Below, one piece after another: positions 21,164-23,147 of a DNA stretch of 23,147 bases. The stretch lies in assembly GCF_936933875.1 (NCBI RefSeq), contig NZ_CAKZIK010000044.1, positions 1-23,147 of the forward strand, given 5' to 3'. Position numbers and translations under genes: made by a program. A model generated the notes under the pieces. That model was not told where the DNA came from, made no database searches, and was given only the letters and a program-made list of their open reading frames with translations. The DNA comes from an uncultured Chryseobacterium sp. (GTDB lineage: Bacteria; Bacteroidota; Bacteroidia; Flavobacteriales; Weeksellaceae). How positions within the stretch are numbered: position 1 is the first letter of the stretch; each line of letters begins with the position of its first letter.

Positions 21164-21493
21164 TTATAAACTGAAAGATTCTCCGCAACCACAAGTTCTG
21201 CTTGCGTTTGGATTATTAAAAACAAATCCCTTTCCGTTCAAACCACCTGAATATTCAAGCGTTGTTCCTGCCAAATAAAGGATGGATTTTTTATCTACGA
21301 CGATTTTTACGCCGTTATCTTCAAAAACCTGGTCGGTTTCTTCTTTTTTATTGTCAAATTTCAAAACGTATTCCAGCCCGGAACAACCACCACTTTTCAC
21401 CCCAACTCTGATGTAATCAATTTCAGGGTTAAAGCCGTCTTCCGTCATTAAAATAGCTGCTTTTTCTTTTGCGTTATCACTAACTTTAATCAT
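21164..21493 (-). CDS. sufA: A-type Fe-S carrier SufA (HesB/IscA family)
   Basis: 109 residues. The three invariant cysteines of A-type carriers are visible: Cys37 in KSGGCSGLEY and Cys101/Cys103 in RTCGCGESFSL. They bind a [2Fe-2S] or [4Fe-4S] cluster for delivery to apoproteins. LYLAGTTLEYSGGLNGKGFVFNNPNA is the typical C-terminal half. The length and the first position of the operon fit Bacteroidetes SUF clusters. A good promoter lies upstream. IscA would be an equally valid family name; SufA is chosen for context. Confidence 0.94.
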   Translation of the reverse strand: MIKVSDNAKEKAAILMTEDGFNPEIDYIRVGVKSGGCSGLEYVLKFDNKKEETDQVFEDNGVKIVVDKKSILYLAGTTLEYSGGLNGKGFVFNNPNASRTCGCGESFSL

Positions 21494-21522
21494 TTATTTT
21501 TATTTAGAATGATTTTAGATTG

Positions 21523-21553
21523 CAAATTTACAACATAATAAAATGATTATCAA
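21523..21553 (-). promoter_or_regulatory. Promoter of the suf operon
   Basis: The minus strand has TTG (21553-21551), a 20-base spacer and a perfect TAAATTTG (21530-21523), the Bacteroidetes sigma-A promoter pattern. The sufA ATG is 30 bases downstream. No IscR- or Fur-like operator is evident in the 145-base divergent spacer. Confidence 0.65.
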
Positions 21554-21638
21554 GTTTACAGTTTCTTTTTAACTATAATTGTGATTGATATTGTTTAACT
21601 TTAAATCTTATTTTTAATCAAAACGTCAAATTATTGAT

Positions 21639-22490
21639 ATGATAAAGAACCTAGCTTTTATTTTAACTCTTGTTTCGGGAGTAATTTTTGCGCAAAATAC
21701 CAGAATTGTATATCAGGTTTCGATGAAGACGGATTCTGCTACAGCACCAACTGTCGAAAATGCGTATTTGGATGTGTCCGGTGACAAGTCTTTCTTCTAT
21801 GGTGAAAAAAGAATTCAGAGAGATTCTTTGATGCAGCGAAATTTTCAGACCAGAAATTTTAATTTCGACCGTTCGCAAATGGAACAGTACCGTACTCAGA
21901 TTAATTATCAGGTTGAAAAAGATTTAAGCGCACAGAAAATTACATTTAAGAACAGAATTGCGAGAGATTTATATTCTTATGATGAAGACAGAAGTTTCAA
22001 CTGGAAAATTCTTCCTGAAACCACAAAAATTGGAGAATATAAAGTTCAGAAAGCGGAAACGGATTTTGCCGGAAGAAAATGGACGGCTTGGTTTACGCAG
22101 GATATTCCCGTGATGGATGGACCATATAAATTTTCTGGGCTTCCGGGATTAATCGTTAAGGTTGAAGATGCGAAAGGCGATTATTCTTTTGATTTGAAGG
22201 AAACCAAAAAGATTGGTGAACTTCCTAATCTTAATCAGCAACGTGGAGGAAGTACTGTAGCGGTGAAAAGAAAGGATTACGAAAAACAAATGGAAAAATT
22301 TCGTAAAGATCCGGTTTCATTTATGAGTGCAGGAAACGGAGGCGCTCCAGCTCCACCCGTTTCGGCTTCTGGTGGCGGCGGCGGTTTCCGTATGCAAATG
22401 GATCCACAGCGAGTGAAAGAAATGGAAGCACGAATCAAAGAAGAGCAAAAAAAGAATAACAACCCGATTGAAAGAGTCGAGGTTAAGTAA
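21639..22490 (+). CDS. GLPGLI family secreted protein
   Basis: 283 residues. MIKNLAFILTLVSGVIFAQ is a Sec signal peptide, probably cleaved before or at Gln19, so the protein is exported to the periplasm or outer surface. The namesake motif GLPGLIV lies at 167-173 inside DGPYKFSGLPGLIVKVEDAKG. The preceding beta-rich core (EYKVQKAETDFAGRKWTAWFTQDIPV) is the usual family context. The family is restricted to Bacteroidetes and has no proven function. The C-terminal ~60 residues are odd: low-complexity APAPPVSASGGGGGFRMQM followed by a charged helix EMEARIKEEQKKNN. It is divergent from sufA and ends in a terminator shared with the L25 gene. Confidence 0.9.
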   Translation: MIKNLAFILTLVSGVIFAQNTRIVYQVSMKTDSATAPTVENAYLDVSGDKSFFYGEKRIQRDSLMQRNFQTRNFNFDRSQMEQYRTQINYQVEKDLSAQKITFKNRIARDLYSYDEDRSFNWKILPETTKIGEYKVQKAETDFAGRKWTAWFTQDIPVMDGPYKFSGLPGLIVKVEDAKGDYSFDLKETKKIGELPNLNQQRGGSTVAVKRKDYEKQMEKFRKDPVSFMSAGNGGAPAPPVSASGGGGGFRMQMDPQRVKEMEARIKEEQKKNNNPIERVEVK

Positions 22491-22495
22491 ATAAA

Positions 22496-22521
22496 AAAAT
22501 CCAGTCAATCGACTGGATTTT
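22496..22521. terminator. Bidirectional terminator between the GLPGLI and L25 genes
   Basis: An 11-bp perfect stem (22496-22506 with 22511-22521; core ATCCAGTC/GACTGGAT) with loop AATC is flanked by A-run and T-run, at the convergent 3' ends of the two genes. Confidence 0.85.
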
Positions 22522-22546
22522 ATTTTGATTAAAAGGTTTGCTAAAA

Positions 22547-23147
22547 TTACTCAGCAGTAGTTTCTTCTGCAGCTGGAGCAGCACCTTCAACAGGAGCAGC
22601 ACCTTCAGCTGGAGCTTCTACAACTTCTTCTTCATCATCATCCTGAGCAGCAGCACCACCTTTCATTGCATTTCTAGACATCTTAACGGCAACAACTACT
22701 GCATTGTCCGGGTGCATGAAAGAGAATCCGTTAGTTTTGATATCACCAACATAAAGTTTGTTACCAATCTTCAATGGAGTAACATCAACAACGATTTCGT
22801 CTGGTAAACTCGCTGGAATAGCTTTCAACTTCAGTTTTCTGAAAGACTGACGAAGTACACCACCTGCAACAACACCTTTAGAACGACCTGTAATTCTTAC
22901 AGGAACTTCCATAATTACCGGCTTGTCTTCTGATAATTGATAGAAGTCTACGTGAAGAATTTTGTCTGTGATTGGGTGAAACTGAATGTCCTGTAGAACT
23001 GCCGGAATAGTTTGTCCGTCGATTTCTAAAGTTGCCGTGTGTGCGTCTGGAGTATAAACCAAGTTTTTGAAAGATTTCTCATCAGCTGAGAAGTTCAAAG
23101 GTTCAGTACCACCATAAACAACACAAGGAACTAATTCAGCATCACGT
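22547..23147 (-). CDS. rplY: Ribosomal protein L25/general stress protein Ctc (N-terminus beyond window)
   Basis: The frame stays open to the window edge and gives at least 199 residues: RDAELVPCVVYGGTEPLNFSADEKSF, then DAHTATLEIDGQTIPAVLQDIQFHPITDKILHVDFYQL, the 5S rRNA-binding L25 fold, followed by the C-terminal TL5/Ctc domain (EDKPVIMEVPVRITGRSKGVVAGGVLRQSFRKLKLKAIPASLPDEIVVDV). It thus resembles the long two-domain form (CTC) rather than the short E. coli L25. The end is an acidic, Ala/Pro-rich tail (DDDEEEVVEAPAEGAAPVEGAAP). Any ATG start lies beyond 23147, and an internal TTG at 23098 is only a coding leucine. Roughly 20 N-terminal residues are missing. Confidence 0.94.
   Translation of the reverse strand, partial: RDAELVPCVVYGGTEPLNFSADEKSFKNLVYTPDAHTATLEIDGQTIPAVLQDIQFHPITDKILHVDFYQLSEDKPVIMEVPVRITGRSKGVVAGGVLRQSFRKLKLKAIPASLPDEIVVDVTPLKIGNKLYVGDIKTNGFSFMHPDNAVVVAVKMSRNAMKGGAAAQDDDEEEVVEAPAEGAAPVEGAAPAAEETTAE

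Noticed and set aside
1..23147. CRISPR array, tRNA or rRNA genes, prophage, integron or transposase
   Set aside because: No regularly spaced direct repeats, cloverleaf sequences, rRNA segments or recombinase/transposase motifs were seen on either strand.

Overview
The window looks like a chromosomal contig of a low-GC member of the Flavobacteriia, most likely a Weeksellaceae genus such as Chryseobacterium, Kaistella or a relative. The evidence is the A/T-ending codon use, the lack of Shine-Dalgarno sequences, promoter-like TAnnTTTG boxes upstream of several genes, a GLPGLI-family protein, a Bacteroidetes-style SUF cluster, and intergenic spaces full of short dispersed repeats. Roughly the first 650 bases do not fit. 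They are enterobacterial DNA: the 5' part of mscS with a real Shine-Dalgarno, a GC-rich terminator, and the last quarter of fbaA, in the normal enteric fbaA-mscS order. They join the flavobacterial sequence inside a conserved fbaA motif and leave an open, chimeric reading frame. An assembly or library chimera is the most economical explanation, but recombination cannot be excluded from the sequence alone.

Layout. 1-1426: enteric mscS fragment and hybrid fbaA. 1497-3019 (minus): CBS-domain protein overlapping NAD kinase by one base. 3091-4262: a promoter/terminator pair that could make a small RNA, then a 2H phosphoesterase gene whose 3' end overlaps a convergent TrmH-type RNA methyltransferase. 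4291-7445: an inverted-repeat element, mutS and a DUF2809 membrane protein. 7485-9052 (minus): a small lipoprotein and a HI0933-type flavoprotein. 9139-10728 (plus): hotdog thioesterase and thiL. 10811-13125 (minus): LpxH-like metallophosphoesterase and peptidase T. 13286-15038 (plus): HMG-CoA lyase and a two-domain sulfurtransferase. 15039-15387: a non-coding spacer with a structured repeat-like element, a doubtful small ORF and a very strong terminator hairpin. 15388-17442 (minus): SufT/DUF59 protein, PolB-like 3'-5' exonuclease, CsaA and an HExxH protein. 17502-21493 (minus): sufA-sufB-sufC-sufD. 21639-22490 (plus): GLPGLI protein. 22547-end (minus): ribosomal protein L25/Ctc, incomplete at its N-terminus.

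The genes are mostly housekeeping. The most coherent functional unit is the SUF Fe-S assembly operon: SufB, SufC and SufD form the scaffold complex, SufA is an A-type carrier, and a SufT-like protein is encoded further downstream. The cysteine desulfurase and SufE are not between sufD and sufT, so they must be elsewhere. No CRISPR array, transposase, prophage, rRNA or tRNA was found.

No clear new gene system is present. The observations most worth following are the enteric/flavobacterial junction, the candidate small RNA before the 2H gene, a 19-bp dispersed repeat that lies in frame inside the sulfurtransferase gene and recurs in a spacer 1.65 kb away, and the variety of inverted-repeat elements occupying the intergenic spaces, including both inner spacers of the suf operon.
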